A stretch of DNA of 56,640 nucleotides from Actinomycetota bacterium (GCA_005883955.1 VAXH01000062.1:1-56640), one strand, 5' to 3'. Positions 38,764-47,338 are shown, counted from the stretch's first letter. Made by a program: numbers and translations. Notes: a model not told the origin generated them from the sequence alone.

Positions 38764-40173
38764 TTGATCGAGACGTTGCGCCTGACCGCCGAGGACGCGG
38801 CCGGAATGCTCGAGCGCGGCGAGTTTTCGGCTGCCGAGCTGCGTGGTGCCTACCGCACGGCGATCGACGAGCGCGATCCGGAGCTGCACACGTTCCTGAC
38901 GACGGTCGACGAGGCCGAGGGCGACGGCGTCCCGATCGCGTTCAAGGACCTCATCTCCACGCGCGGGGTCGAGACGACGGCGGGCTCGAGGATCCTTGCC
39001 GGCTACAAGCCTGTCTTCGACGCGACCGTTGCCTCGCGCTGCATCGACGCGGGCTTGCCGCTGCTCGGCAAGACGAACATGGACGAGTTCGCGATGGGCT
39101 CGTCCACCGAGAACTCCGGCTTCGGGCCGAGCCGGAACCCGTGGGATCCCGACCGCGTCCCCGGCGGCTCGTCGGGCGGGTCGACGGCTGCGGTCGCGGC
39201 GGGATTGGCGCCCTGGGCGCTCGGCTCCGACACCGGCGGCTCGATCAAGCAGCCCGCTGCCCTCTGCGGCGTCGTCGGCCTGCGCCCGACCTACGGCACC
39301 GTCAGCCGCTACGGCATCGTCGCCTTCGCTTCGAGTCTCGACCAGATCGGGCCGATCGCCAAGACCGTGCGCGACTGCGCGCTGCTCTACCGGATCGTCG
39401 CCGGGCGCGATCCCTGCGACTCGACCACGGTCGAGCTCCCACAGCCGGTCGAGCTGCCCGAGGCCGAGGATCTCCGCGGCCTGAAGATCGGCGTCCCCAA
39501 GGAGCTGAACGAGACCGAGGGCATCGAGCCGGGGGTCAGCGAGCAGGTCAACCGCTCGCTGGCACTCGCGCGGGAACTCGGCGCCGAGGTCGAGGAGTGC
39601 AGCCTGCCACGCTCGGTCGACTTCGGCCTGCCCTGCTACTACCTGATCGCCCCCTCGGAGGCCTCCTCCAACCTGGCCCGCTACGACGGCGTCCGCTACG
39701 GCTATCGAGCCGAAGGCGACGGCGACATCCGCCAGCTCTACGCTCGCACCCGCGACGAGGGCTTCGGCGACGAGCCGAAGCGCCGGATCATGCTCGGCAC
39801 CTACGCGCTCTCGGCCGGCTACTACGAGGCCTTCTACGGCCAGGCCCAGAGGGTGCGAACGCTGATCAAGCAGGAGCACGACGCGCTCTTCGAGCGGTTC
39901 GATCTGCTTGCCTCACCGACCTCGCCGACGGTCGCGTTCCGCCTCGGCGAGCGGACGCAGAACCCGCTCGCGATGTATCTCTCCGACGTGTTGACGATCC
40001 CCTCGAACATGGCGGGCATGCCAGGGCTCTCGATCCCCTGCGGCCTCTCGGATGGCCTGCCGGTCGGGCTGCAGCTGATCGGGCCGCAGTTTTCCGAGAA
40101 CGCGCTCTTTCGCGCGGGTCACGCGCTCGAGCAGGCCCTCGCCTTCGACTACGTCCCGGAGCGGCTTCGATGA
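38764..40173 (+). CDS. gatA: Asp/Glu-tRNA amidotransferase subunit GatA, 469 aa
   Basis: Amidase-signature subunit that releases ammonia from glutamine. The Ser-cisSer-Lys triad is visible as Lys61 (IAFKDLISTRG), cis-Ser136 (VPGGSSGGSTAAVAAG) and Ser160 (GSDTGGSIKQPAALCG), with RPTYGTVSRYGIVAFASSLD and SVDFGLPCYYLIAPSEASSN as family blocks. Length is normal. The start is TTG 38764, supported by the G-rich leader and by alignment of the first helix (IETLRLTAEDAAGMLERGEF). The stop overlaps gatB by 3 bases. Confidence 0.95.
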   Translation: MIETLRLTAEDAAGMLERGEFSAAELRGAYRTAIDERDPELHTFLTTVDEAEGDGVPIAFKDLISTRGVETTAGSRILAGYKPVFDATVASRCIDAGLPLLGKTNMDEFAMGSSTENSGFGPSRNPWDPDRVPGGSSGGSTAAVAAGLAPWALGSDTGGSIKQPAALCGVVGLRPTYGTVSRYGIVAFASSLDQIGPIAKTVRDCALLYRIVAGRDPCDSTTVELPQPVELPEAEDLRGLKIGVPKELNETEGIEPGVSEQVNRSLALARELGAEVEECSLPRSVDFGLPCYYLIAPSEASSNLARYDGVRYGYRAEGDGDIRQLYARTRDEGFGDEPKRRIMLGTYALSAGYYEAFYGQAQRVRTLIKQEHDALFERFDLLASPTSPTVAFRLGERTQNPLAMYLSDVLTIPSNMAGMPGLSIPCGLSDGLPVGLQLIGPQFSENALFRAGHALEQALAFDYVPERLR

Positions 40174-41585
40174 GTTGGGAAGCCGTCATCGGCCTCGAGA
40201 TCCACGTCCAGCTCAAGACGCGGACGAAGATGTTCTGCCGGTGCGCGGTCGGGGCACTCGACGACCCGAACACGCGCACGTGCCCGGTTTGCCTCGCGTT
40301 GCCTGGCTCGCTGCCCGTGCCGAACCGGCAGGCCGTCGAGTGGACGATCAGGCTCGGGCTCGCGCTCGGCTGCGAGATCGCAGGGCACGCGGTCTTCCAC
40401 CGCAAGCACTACTTCTACCCGGACAATCCGAAGGGCTACCAAATCTCCCAGTACGACGAGCCGCTCTGCGTCAACGGACGCGTCCGGCTGCCTGGACCGG
40501 ACGGCGTCGCGGAGATCGGGATCACACGCGCCCACCTCGAGGAGGACGCCGCCAAGACGCTGCACGTCGGCGGCGCCGAGGGCCGGATCCATGGGGCGAC
40601 CGCGTCGCTGGTCGACTTCAACCGCGGCGGCACGCCGCTCGTCGAGATCGTCACCGAGCCGGATATCCGCACTGCCGAGCAGGCGCGCCGCTTCCTGCAG
40701 CTGCTCCGTCAGACGGTCGTCGAGCTCGGGATTTCGGACGCGGAGATGGAGAAGGGGTCCCTGCGCTTCGACGTCAACGTCAGCGTCAGGCCGACCGGAT
40801 CGGACGAGCTGCGAACACGCACCGAGCTCAAGAACATGAACTCGTTCGCCTTCGCCGCGCGCGGGATCGAGCATGAGATCGAGCGACAGATCGCGACCTA
40901 CGAGTCGGGCGGGCAGGTCGAGCAGGAGACGCTGCATTTCGATCCGAACCGCGAGGATGCGCCGCCCTTGCGTTCCAAGGAGGAGGCGGAGGACTACCGC
41001 TACTTCCCGGAACCGGACCTCGTGCCGATCGAGCCGCTGCGCGAGTGGTCGCTCGACGAGCTCGGGGGCAAGCTCCCGGAATCACCGTCCGCCCGCCTCG
41101 AGCGGGTTCTGGCCGCCGGCCTCGAGCTGCGCGACGCCGAGGCGCTGAACGCAGAGCCCGCACGTGTGAGCTTGTTCGAGACCATTGGCGAGGCCGGCGT
41201 CGAGCCGAGGGCGGCCGCTGCGTTCGTGCTCAACGACGTGGCGCCCCGCGTCGATCCGGCTCGGGTCGACGGTGCCGAGCTGGCCAAGGTGCTGCGGGAG
41301 CGCGATCAGATCCCGCGGGAGGCCTTGGACGCGGCAGTCGCGGCGAGCGCGAGCAAGGGCTTCACGGCGGACGAGTACCTGCGCGAGCGCACGGTCGCGG
41401 ACGCGTCCGAGCTCGACCCGGTTATCGACCGGATCCTGAGCGAGAACGGACAGCAGGTGGAGGCCTACCGGGGCGGCAAGGAAGGCCTGCTCGGCTTCTT
41501 CGTCGGGCAGGTGATGCGCGAGACACAGGGCAAGGCGAATCCCAAGGTCGTCAACGAACGCCTGCGCGAGAAGCTGAAGACCTAG
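40170..41585 (+). CDS. gatB: Asp/Glu-tRNA amidotransferase subunit GatB, 471 aa
   Basis: Kinase/amidotransferase subunit that activates the misacylated tRNA. Signature blocks are WEAVIGLEIHVQLKTRTKMF, the Zn-type Cys pairs in CRCAVG and TCPVCLALPGSLPV, HYFYPDNPKGYQISQYDEPL, VDFNRGGTPLVEIVTEPDIR, LRFDVNVSVRP and ELKNMNSFAFAARGIEHEIE. The C-terminal YqeY-like tRNA domain ends with GFFVGQVMRETQGKANPKVV. ATG 40170 overlaps the gatA stop; the long open frame upstream of it is antisense-like and excluded. Confidence 0.96.
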   Translation: MSWEAVIGLEIHVQLKTRTKMFCRCAVGALDDPNTRTCPVCLALPGSLPVPNRQAVEWTIRLGLALGCEIAGHAVFHRKHYFYPDNPKGYQISQYDEPLCVNGRVRLPGPDGVAEIGITRAHLEEDAAKTLHVGGAEGRIHGATASLVDFNRGGTPLVEIVTEPDIRTAEQARRFLQLLRQTVVELGISDAEMEKGSLRFDVNVSVRPTGSDELRTRTELKNMNSFAFAARGIEHEIERQIATYESGGQVEQETLHFDPNREDAPPLRSKEEAEDYRYFPEPDLVPIEPLREWSLDELGGKLPESPSARLERVLAAGLELRDAEALNAEPARVSLFETIGEAGVEPRAAAAFVLNDVAPRVDPARVDGAELAKVLRERDQIPREALDAAVAASASKGFTADEYLRERTVADASELDPVIDRILSENGQQVEAYRGGKEGLLGFFVGQVMRETQGKANPKVVNERLREKLKT

Positions 41586-41657
41586 AGTCGAAAAGATCCG
41601 CTCCCGTTCGTCTCAGGTAATAAGCGAGGAAACCACGGGGTTGCGAGGAGGAGAGAG

Positions 41658-42011
41658 ATGGCCAATCGAGTGGGCTGGTTCGAGGTCGTCGGACAGGACG
41701 GCGAGAAGCTGCGCAGTTTCTACGGCGACGTGTTCGGCTGGCAGTTCAACGTGCCTTCACCCGAGATGAACTATGGGATGACCGACGATTCCCAAACCGG
41801 GATCGGCGGCGGCGTCGGCCAGGCTCAAGGCGGCCCCGGGCATGCGACGTTCTACGTCGGCGTCCCGGATCCGCAGGCCGCGCTGGACAAGATCGAGGGC
41901 GCAGGCGGCAAGACCGTTGTGCCCGTGACCGAGATGGAGATGGTCACGTTCGCGATGTTCACCGACCCGGAGGGACACCTCGTCGGTCTCTACAAGTCCG
42001 ACGAGTCGTAG
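41658..42011 (+). CDS. VOC/glyoxalase family protein, 117 aa
   Basis: One-module VOC protein: RVGWFEVVGQDGEKLRSFYG, DVFGWQFNVPSPEMNYGMTD, GPGHATFYVGVPDPQAALDK, AGGKTVVPVTEMEMVTFAMF, TDPEGHLVGLYKSDES. The usual first metal His is replaced (WFEVVG has Glu only) and the last ligand position reads GLYK, so metal binding is doubtful. Many such proteins bind small molecules without catalysis. A strong GAGGAGGAG ribosome site precedes ATG 41658. Confidence 0.85.
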   Translation: MANRVGWFEVVGQDGEKLRSFYGDVFGWQFNVPSPEMNYGMTDDSQTGIGGGVGQAQGGPGHATFYVGVPDPQAALDKIEGAGGKTVVPVTEMEMVTFAMFTDPEGHLVGLYKSDES

Positions 42012-42016
42012 GGCCA

Positions 42017-42068
42017 CTAGGCGCGGAGTTCCGGCAGAACGCGCTCGCCGTAGATCCGGATCGCGCTC
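42017..42068 (-). pseudogene. duplicated C-terminal fragment of an LLM oxidoreductase
   Basis: On the minus strand this reads SAIRIYGERVLPELRA-stop, a clear relative of the true C-terminus of the next gene, EAIRVYGRDVLQKLRG-stop, 100 bases upstream on that strand. Only about 16 codons remain; the boundary coincides with repeat copy C. A remnant of a tandem paralogue or of a rearrangement at the repeat. Confidence 0.65.
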
Positions 42069-42122
42069 GGCGCTCGCTTGCGACGCCGACCTAGAGGTTG
42101 CGCCGGCTTTGCCGGCGCAACC
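42069..42122 (-). repeat. dispersed hairpin element, copy C (also serves as terminator)
   Basis: On the minus strand a perfect 12-bp hairpin (GGTTGCGCCGGC, loop AAA; 42096-42122) is followed after 5 bases by GTCGGCGTCGCAAGCGAGCG and CC (42069-42090). The order of variable hairpin, short spacer and constant block is the same as in copies A and B. It starts 4 bases after the LLM gene stop and so can act as its transcript end. Confidence 0.75.
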
Positions 42123-42125
42123 GCT

Positions 42126-43115
42126 TCACCCGCGTAGCTTTTGCAGCACGTCTCGACCATAGACGCGAATTGCCTCGAGCGCGTTCGGGCCGGACTGGTT
42201 CGAGAGCTTGACGACGACATCGCCGCCGTCCACGACCTGCTCGAACTCCTTGATCCGCTCGACGTGCTCGTCGGGATCCGACGAGACGATCGATCGTTGC
42301 TTGAACTCCTTGTCCGAGACCTCTTCCTCGCCGTGGTCGTACATCGCCTGGGGATCGAACCAGTCATCCGTGTAGAACTCGTCGGGCGCGGCGCCTTTCC
42401 AGACGCGCGCGGCCTCGAGCGCTTCATCGTCGCTCGGCGCCCAGGAGAAGCCGGTCTCGAGCACGACCGTGCCGGGGCTGCGGCCCGCGTCTGCGGCGGC
42501 CTTGCGGTACGTCTCGATCAGCTTCGGCGCCTGGTCGGGGTCGGGAAAGGTCCAGAGGCCGTCGCCGTAACGGCCGGCCACCTCTGCGGCGCCGGGGTGG
42601 AAGGCCGAGATGTAGAGCGGCGGCGGCTGCGCCGGCCGGGTGTGCAGATAGGCCCGCCTCGTCTTGAAGAACCGGCCGTCGTGGTCGACGTGCTCTCCCT
42701 CCCAGAGCCGGCGAATCAACCCACAGGCTTCCTCGAGCGCTGCCAACTGATCGCGCGGCGGCGGCCAATCGAGACCGAACGGCGATTCGTTGAGCGACTC
42801 GCCGGAGCCGAGACCGACGAAGACCCGACCCGGATACATCGCCTCGAGCGTCGCGAAACCCTGTGCGACGAGCGCCGGATGGTAGCGCTTTAATGCGACC
42901 GTCACCGCGGGTCCGACCGGCACGTGCTGCGTCGCCTGGGCGGCAGCGCCGAGCCAGATCCAGGCCTGGCCGGACTGGCCGGGCTCCCACCAGGGCTGAA
43001 AGTGGTCCGAGCAGGCGATCCCGTCGAAGCCGGCCTGCTCGCCCGCGACGGCCTGCTCGAGCAGCTCGCGCGGGTGATATTGCTCGTGCATGCAGCCGAG
43101 GAAGTAACGGGCCAT
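42126..43115 (-). CDS. LLM class F420-dependent oxidoreductase, 329 aa
   Basis: Luciferase-like TIM-barrel, closest in type to F420-dependent glucose-6-phosphate dehydrogenase-like proteins: YFLGCMHEQYHPRELLEQAV, GFDGIACSDHFQPWWEPGQS, WIWLGAAAQATQHVPVGPAV, YPGRVFVGLGSGESLNESPF, PLYISAFHPGAAEVAGRYGD, VKLSNQSGPNALEAIRVYGR. The conserved His in SDHFQPW and the Ser/Gly-rich GLGSGE loop fit F420 phosphate binding. Cofactor assignment is from family knowledge; FMN use cannot be excluded. ATG 43115 has GAGGAA directly upstream, and TAGCGC 6 bases before that. Confidence 0.85.
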   Translation of the reverse strand: MARYFLGCMHEQYHPRELLEQAVAGEQAGFDGIACSDHFQPWWEPGQSGQAWIWLGAAAQATQHVPVGPAVTVALKRYHPALVAQGFATLEAMYPGRVFVGLGSGESLNESPFGLDWPPPRDQLAALEEACGLIRRLWEGEHVDHDGRFFKTRRAYLHTRPAQPPPLYISAFHPGAAEVAGRYGDGLWTFPDPDQAPKLIETYRKAAADAGRSPGTVVLETGFSWAPSDDEALEAARVWKGAAPDEFYTDDWFDPQAMYDHGEEEVSDKEFKQRSIVSSDPDEHVERIKEFEQVVDGGDVVVKLSNQSGPNALEAIRVYGRDVLQKLRG

Positions 43116-43200
43116 TTCCTCGCGCTACCCCACGTGCACAGGCGAAAAACTGCGGGAAGCCTCAAGATTTTCCGGAAGCGGCCGATCCCTCGTTCGAGTG

Positions 43201-44067
43201 ATGCCTCATCTCACGCGTATCCGGCTCGCAGCGGCGATCGTAGCCGGGGCCTTTCTGGCTGCGCCGACCGCGCACGCCGCCGGCCGTCCGGCCGTCGCGG
43301 CACTGCAGGTGACGCTCCGCCATCACCATGTCTACCGGGGGCCGGTCGACGGGATCGTCGGCGGGGCGACGACCGCCGCCGTAATGCGCTTCCAGCGCCT
43401 CCACGGCTTGACGCCGGACGGCATCGCCGGTCCGAAGACCCGCCGGGCCTTGGGCCGCTTCGCGAGGCACGTCCTGGGGTCCCGGCGTCTCGCGCCCGGC
43501 AATGCCGGCTGGGACGTCGCCGAGCTTCAGTTCACGCTTGCGTGGCACGGCTTTCCAAGCGCCAACATCGACGGCGGCTTCGGCGTTCACACCGAGCGCG
43601 CCCTGATCAAGTTCCAGCGCTGGGCGCACCTGATGCCCGACGGCGTCGCCGGCCCGGGCACCTTCCACGCCCTGATGGCGCCGCGGCCCCGCTGCCCGAT
43701 CGCGCTTGCCTGGCCGCTGCGTGCGCCGATCACCAGTCCGTTCGGCCCGCGCGGCACCGGTTTCCATCCGGGGATCGACCTGTCGGCTGCTACGGGGACG
43801 CCGGTCGGCGCGGCCGCGGCCGGGCGCGTGATCTTCGCCGCCTACGACCCAGGCGGCTACGGCAACCTCGTCGAGGTCGCCCACGGCGGCGGCGTGGTCT
43901 CGATGTACGCGCATCTCTCCGGTTTCTCGGTCCGGGTGGGCCAGTCGGTCGCGACCGGGACGCGGGTCGGCCGGGTCGGCTCGACCGGCGAGGTCACGGG
44001 GCCGCACCTGCACTTCGAGGTGCGCTTGCGCGGCGCCGCTGTCGACCCTGTTCCAACGCTTCGTTAG
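43201..44067 (+). CDS. secreted M23 peptidase with two peptidoglycan-binding domains, 288 aa
   Basis: Cell-wall hydrolase or LytM-type activator. A signal peptide covers residues 1-25 (IRLAAAIVAGAFLAAPTAHA). Two PG_binding_1 repeats follow: VAALQVTLRHHHVYRGPVDG with RFQRLHGLTPDGIAGPKTRR, and VAELQFTLAWHGFPSANIDG with FQRWAHLMPDGVAGPGT. The C-terminal M23/LytM domain has GFHPGIDLSAATG (HxxxD), GGGVVSMYAHLSGF and TGPHLHFEVRL (HxH), all zinc and catalytic residues, so it should be an active endopeptidase. GTG 43198 immediately precedes the chosen ATG. Confidence 0.9.
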   Translation: MPHLTRIRLAAAIVAGAFLAAPTAHAAGRPAVAALQVTLRHHHVYRGPVDGIVGGATTAAVMRFQRLHGLTPDGIAGPKTRRALGRFARHVLGSRRLAPGNAGWDVAELQFTLAWHGFPSANIDGGFGVHTERALIKFQRWAHLMPDGVAGPGTFHALMAPRPRCPIALAWPLRAPITSPFGPRGTGFHPGIDLSAATGTPVGAAAAGRVIFAAYDPGGYGNLVEVAHGGGVVSMYAHLSGFSVRVGQSVATGTRVGRVGSTGEVTGPHLHFEVRLRGAAVDPVPTLR

Positions 44068-44097
44068 CAGCCCACGTGCCTTGAGACTCATCAGCAT

Positions 44098-44180
44098 CGG
44101 GCTTTGCCAACGGGGATTAGACGGACGCCCGCGCGAAGCCCGGACGTCCTCGGGTCGGCGTCGCGAGCGAGCGCCTTAGT
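44098..44180 (+). repeat. dispersed hairpin element, copy B
   Basis: AGACGGACG and GCGAAGCCCG flank an imperfect hairpin ending GGACGTCC, then GGCGTCGCGAGCGAGCGCC and TTAGT. About 80 bases align with copy A (31429-31506). It lies 30 bases before the aminotransferase start at 44210. Confidence 0.75.
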
Positions 44181-44195
44181 CGCCGGTCGCTGAGC

Positions 44196-44201
44196 TAGGC
44201 T
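44196..44201 (+). promoter_or_regulatory. -10 element of the aminotransferase-serA operon
   Basis: TAGGCT, 8 bases before ATG 44210, no ribosome site between. Leaderless-type. Confidence 0.5.
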
Positions 44202-44209
44202 CAGCGCAG

Positions 44210-45358
44210 ATGAGCGAGAAGCGGTATCTGCTGACGCCCGGCCCGACGCCCGTGCCGCCGGAAGTCTTGGCTGCGATCTCGCAGCCGGTCGTCCACCACC
44301 GCGGGCCTGATTTCAAGCCCGTCTACGAGCGCGTCCTCGCACGTCTCCGCGAGGTCTTCCGTACCGAACAGGACGTGCTGCTCTTCGCCGCCGCCGGCAC
44401 CGGAGCGATGGAGTCCGCGGTCGCGAATCTCTGCTCCCCGGGCGAACGGGCGCTCGTCGTCTCCGCGGGACACTTCGGTGAGCGCTGGCGGTCGATCGCT
44501 TCGGCCTACGGCGCCGAGGTGGAGACCCTCGAGTACGCCTGGGGCGAGATCCCGGCTGCAGACGAGGTCTCCACGCGTCTCCAGGAGCTCGGCGGCGCGA
44601 AGGCGGTCTTCCTGACCCACTCGGAGACCTCGACGGGCGTCGTCTGCGACCTCCAGGCGCTCGCCGCGGCCGTCAACGAGCAAGGGGCGCTCAGCGTCGT
44701 CGACGCCGTCTCGAGCCTCGGCGCCGTCCCGCTCGAGACGGACTCCTGGGGTATCGACGTCGTCGTCTCGGGCTCGCAGAAGGCGCTGATGACGCCGCCG
44801 GGGCTGGCGATGCTCTCCGTCTCGGAGCGAGCCTGGGCCGCCCGAGGGGAGTCGCCGCGCTTCTACTTCGACTGGGAGCGGACGCGAAAGGGACAGGCCA
44901 CCCTCGACGCGCCGTTCACGCCTCCGGTCTCGCTCGTGGCCGGGCTCGACGTCGCCCTCGGGATCCTGCTCGAGCAGGGCCTGGAGGCCGTCTTCGACCG
45001 GCATGTCAGGCTCGGCCGAGCCTGCCGCGAGGGCGCCAAGGCGATGGGGCTCGAGCTCTTCTCGCCCGACGAGGACCGCTCGGCGGTCGTGACGGCGATC
45101 CGCGCTCCCGAAGGGATCGACGCGACGGAGCTCGTCCGCGGGCTGCGCGACCGGTTCGGGATCACGATCGCGAACGGCCAGGCCTCGCTGAAAGGGAAGA
45201 TCTTCCGGATCGGCCACATCGGCTTCTTCGACGTCTTCGACATCACGACTGCGCTCGCTGCGGTCGAGCTCGTGCTCGCCGACCTCGGCGCCGAGATCGA
45301 GCGCGGCGTCGCGGTGACCAGGGCGCTCGAGGCGTACGAAGAGCGCGCCCGCGTGTGA
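44210..45358 (+). CDS. class V aminotransferase (serine/alanine-glyoxylate type), 382 aa
   Basis: PLP enzyme of the alanine-glyoxylate/serine-pyruvate aminotransferase group: YLLTPGPTPVPPEVLAAISQ, PVVHHRGPDFKPVYERVLAR, FAAAGTGAMESAVANLCSPG, FLTHSETSTGVVCDLQALAA, SVVDAVSSLGAVPLETDSWG, PLP-Lys191 in VVSGSQKALMTPPGL, and IFRIGHIGFFDVFDITTALA. The 4-base overlap with serA suggests it works in serine synthesis as the phosphoserine aminotransferase, as in archaea and some actinobacteria that lack canonical SerC. A glyoxylate-linked role is the alternative. Confidence 0.9.
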   Translation: MSEKRYLLTPGPTPVPPEVLAAISQPVVHHRGPDFKPVYERVLARLREVFRTEQDVLLFAAAGTGAMESAVANLCSPGERALVVSAGHFGERWRSIASAYGAEVETLEYAWGEIPAADEVSTRLQELGGAKAVFLTHSETSTGVVCDLQALAAAVNEQGALSVVDAVSSLGAVPLETDSWGIDVVVSGSQKALMTPPGLAMLSVSERAWAARGESPRFYFDWERTRKGQATLDAPFTPPVSLVAGLDVALGILLEQGLEAVFDRHVRLGRACREGAKAMGLELFSPDEDRSAVVTAIRAPEGIDATELVRGLRDRFGITIANGQASLKGKIFRIGHIGFFDVFDITTALAAVELVLADLGAEIERGVAVTRALEAYEERARV

Positions 45359-46929
45359 AGCGCGTTCTGATCGCGGAGCCGATCGCCGACGCGGGCGTGG
45401 AGCTCTTGCGCGAGCGCTTCGAGGTCGACGTCGGGCTGAACGGCGACCTCGCCGAGGAGATTGGCGTCTACGACGCGATCGTGATCCGCTCGGCGACGAA
45501 GCTGACCGCCGGCGTGCTCGAGCGCGCCGACCGCCTGAAGGTGATCGGCCGGGCCGGAGTGGGCGTCGACAACGTCGACGTCGAGACCGCCACCCGCCGG
45601 GGCATCGTCGTCGCGAACGCGCCTGAATCGACCGTCGTCTCCGCCGCCGAGCACACGGTCGGCCTGCTGCTCGCACTCTCGCGCAACATTCCGCAGGCCC
45701 ACGCGGCGCTGAAGGAGGGACGCTGGGAGCGCGCGCGCTATGGCGGCATCGAGCTCGACGGCAAGACGCTGGGTGTGCTTGGCTTCGGCCGGATCGGCCA
45801 GCAGGTGGCGAGGCGGGCGCTCGGGCTGGGGATGCGCGTCGTCGCCTACGACCCGTTCGTCGCCAAGGAGCGCTTCCGCGAGCTCGGCGCCGAGCGCGTC
45901 GAGCAACCTGAGGATGTCTATGGCGCGGCCGACTTCCTGAGCCTGCACCTGCCGCTGACAGACGAGACCCGCGGCTCGCTCGGCAAGAAGGCGTTCGCGC
46001 AGATGAAAGACGGCGTCCGTCTGATCAACGCCGCCCGCGGCGAGCTGATCGACGAGGACGCGCTGCTCGAGGCGCTGCGCTCCGGCAAGGTGGCGGCCGC
46101 TGCGCTCGACGTCTTCTCGGCCGAGCCGTACGCGGGGCCGCTGCTCGAGCTCGACAACGTCGTGGCCACGCCGCACCTCGCCGCCTCGACCGAAGAGGCG
46201 CAGGACCGCGCCGGCGTGATCGTCGCCGAGCAGGTGGCTGCCGCGCTCGAGGGCGCGCTCGTCACCAACGCCGTCAACATTCCGTCGATCCGCGCCGAGG
46301 ACATGGAAGCCCTTGGGCCCTTCGTTCCGCTGGCGGCGAAGCTCGGACGGCTGGCGCTCGAGCTTGCAGGTGGCCGCGCCGACCGGCTGACGCTCGCCTA
46401 CTACGGCGGCTTGTCGGGTTACGACACGCGGCTGCTGACAGTGGCGGCGCTGAACGGGGCCTTCCAGGGCCGCGCGGACACGCCGGTCAACTACGTCAAC
46501 GCGCCGCTGATCGCGGCCGAACGGGGCATCGACGTGCACGAGGAGCGCCGTCGCAGCAGCCGCGACTTCACGAACCTAGTCCGTGTGATCGTCCGCTCGA
46601 ACGGGGACGAGGTGCGCGTCGCGGGTACGACGATCGGCAACGACAACCGCCACTGGCTGGTCAGCGCGCTCGGCTTCGAGCTCGAGATGGAGCTCGCGCC
46701 CTTGCTCGTTTTCTTCCGCTACGACGACGTTCCAGGTGTGATCGGGCGGATTGGCTCGCTGTTCGGCGAGGCGGGGATCAACATCGCGAACATGGCCGTC
46801 TCGCGCTCGCGCCGCGGCGGCAAGGCGCTGATGGCCCTCTCATTGGACTCACCGCCGCCGGAGAGCCTGGTCGAGGAGATGCTCGCGGAGGGCTTCGTCG
46901 ACGGGGCCCACTTCATCTCGCTGGGCTGA
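45355..46929 (+). CDS. serA: D-3-phosphoglycerate dehydrogenase SerA, 524 aa
   Basis: First enzyme of serine synthesis, oxidising 3-phosphoglycerate. VLIAEPIADAGVELLRERFE begins the substrate domain; the Rossmann motif is TLGVLGFGRIGQQVARRALG. Catalytic Arg/Glu/His lie in INAARGELIDEDALLEALRS, ALDVFSAEP and VVATPHLAASTEEAQDRA. Residues from about 320 form the intervening allosteric substrate-binding domain, and the C-terminal ACT domain is VFFRYDDVPGVIGRIGSLFG, EAGINIANMAVSRSRRGGKA. This long form is typically feedback-inhibited by serine through ACT. It starts at GTG, overlapping the aminotransferase by 4 bases. Confidence 0.95.
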   Translation: MKRVLIAEPIADAGVELLRERFEVDVGLNGDLAEEIGVYDAIVIRSATKLTAGVLERADRLKVIGRAGVGVDNVDVETATRRGIVVANAPESTVVSAAEHTVGLLLALSRNIPQAHAALKEGRWERARYGGIELDGKTLGVLGFGRIGQQVARRALGLGMRVVAYDPFVAKERFRELGAERVEQPEDVYGAADFLSLHLPLTDETRGSLGKKAFAQMKDGVRLINAARGELIDEDALLEALRSGKVAAAALDVFSAEPYAGPLLELDNVVATPHLAASTEEAQDRAGVIVAEQVAAALEGALVTNAVNIPSIRAEDMEALGPFVPLAAKLGRLALELAGGRADRLTLAYYGGLSGYDTRLLTVAALNGAFQGRADTPVNYVNAPLIAAERGIDVHEERRRSSRDFTNLVRVIVRSNGDEVRVAGTTIGNDNRHWLVSALGFELEMELAPLLVFFRYDDVPGVIGRIGSLFGEAGINIANMAVSRSRRGGKALMALSLDSPPPESLVEEMLAEGFVDGAHFISLG

Positions 46930-47268
46930 TCAAGTCGCGCGAGGATCCAGCCTCCGCACGATCCGGGCCACGACGGCGTCGACCTTCTTCACGATCGCGT
47001 AACCGCGCCGATGCCGGACGATCGTCTCGACGTCAGGCTCGACGTGATCGGGATCGAGCAGGAACGTGGTCGCGTCGTCGCGTACGTCCTCATACTCGTC
47101 GAGTGGCACCTCGAGCCGCTCCGAACAGGCCGGGTCGCCGCACTCGCACAGAAACACGGCCTCCTCGGTGTCGCCGCCGTCGAACCGCCCGGATGCTTCG
47201 GCGATCCGTTCGTTGACGCTTCTGAACAGCGACTCGGTCTTGGCGATTCGTTCCCCGCGTGCTGACAT
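46930..47268 (-). CDS. hypothetical Cys-motif protein common in this lineage, 112 aa
   Basis: No named family, but the pattern is one I associate with recurring small proteins of high-GC actinobacteria: a helical start (KTESLFRSVNERIAEASGRF), then FLCECGDPACSERLEVPLDE, YEDVRDDATTFLLDPDHVEP and VRHRRGYAIVKKVDAVVARI. The C-x-C-x4-C spacing could bind a metal. ATG 47268 has AAAGGAG upstream. It abuts serA stop to stop and is divergent from the YbaK gene. Confidence 0.75.
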   Translation of the reverse strand: MSARGERIAKTESLFRSVNERIAEASGRFDGGDTEEAVFLCECGDPACSERLEVPLDEYEDVRDDATTFLLDPDHVEPDVETIVRHRRGYAIVKKVDAVVARIVRRLDPRAT

Positions 47269-47332
47269 CCCCCGGCTCCTTTCGTCTCCAGTGCGAGCAC
47301 AACGGCCGAACCTCGAGATCGGTTGCGGTGGC

Positions 47333-47338
47333 TAGGCT
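47333..47338 (+). promoter_or_regulatory. -10 element of the YbaK-type gene
   Basis: TAGGCT, 6 bases before GTG 47345. Leaderless-type; an out-of-frame ATG lies between. Confidence 0.45.

Noticed and set aside
39141-40169. Upstream extension of the gatB frame through gatA
   Set aside because: It is an alternative frame of gatA with Arg-rich composition; ATG 40170 gives the canonical GatB N-terminus.
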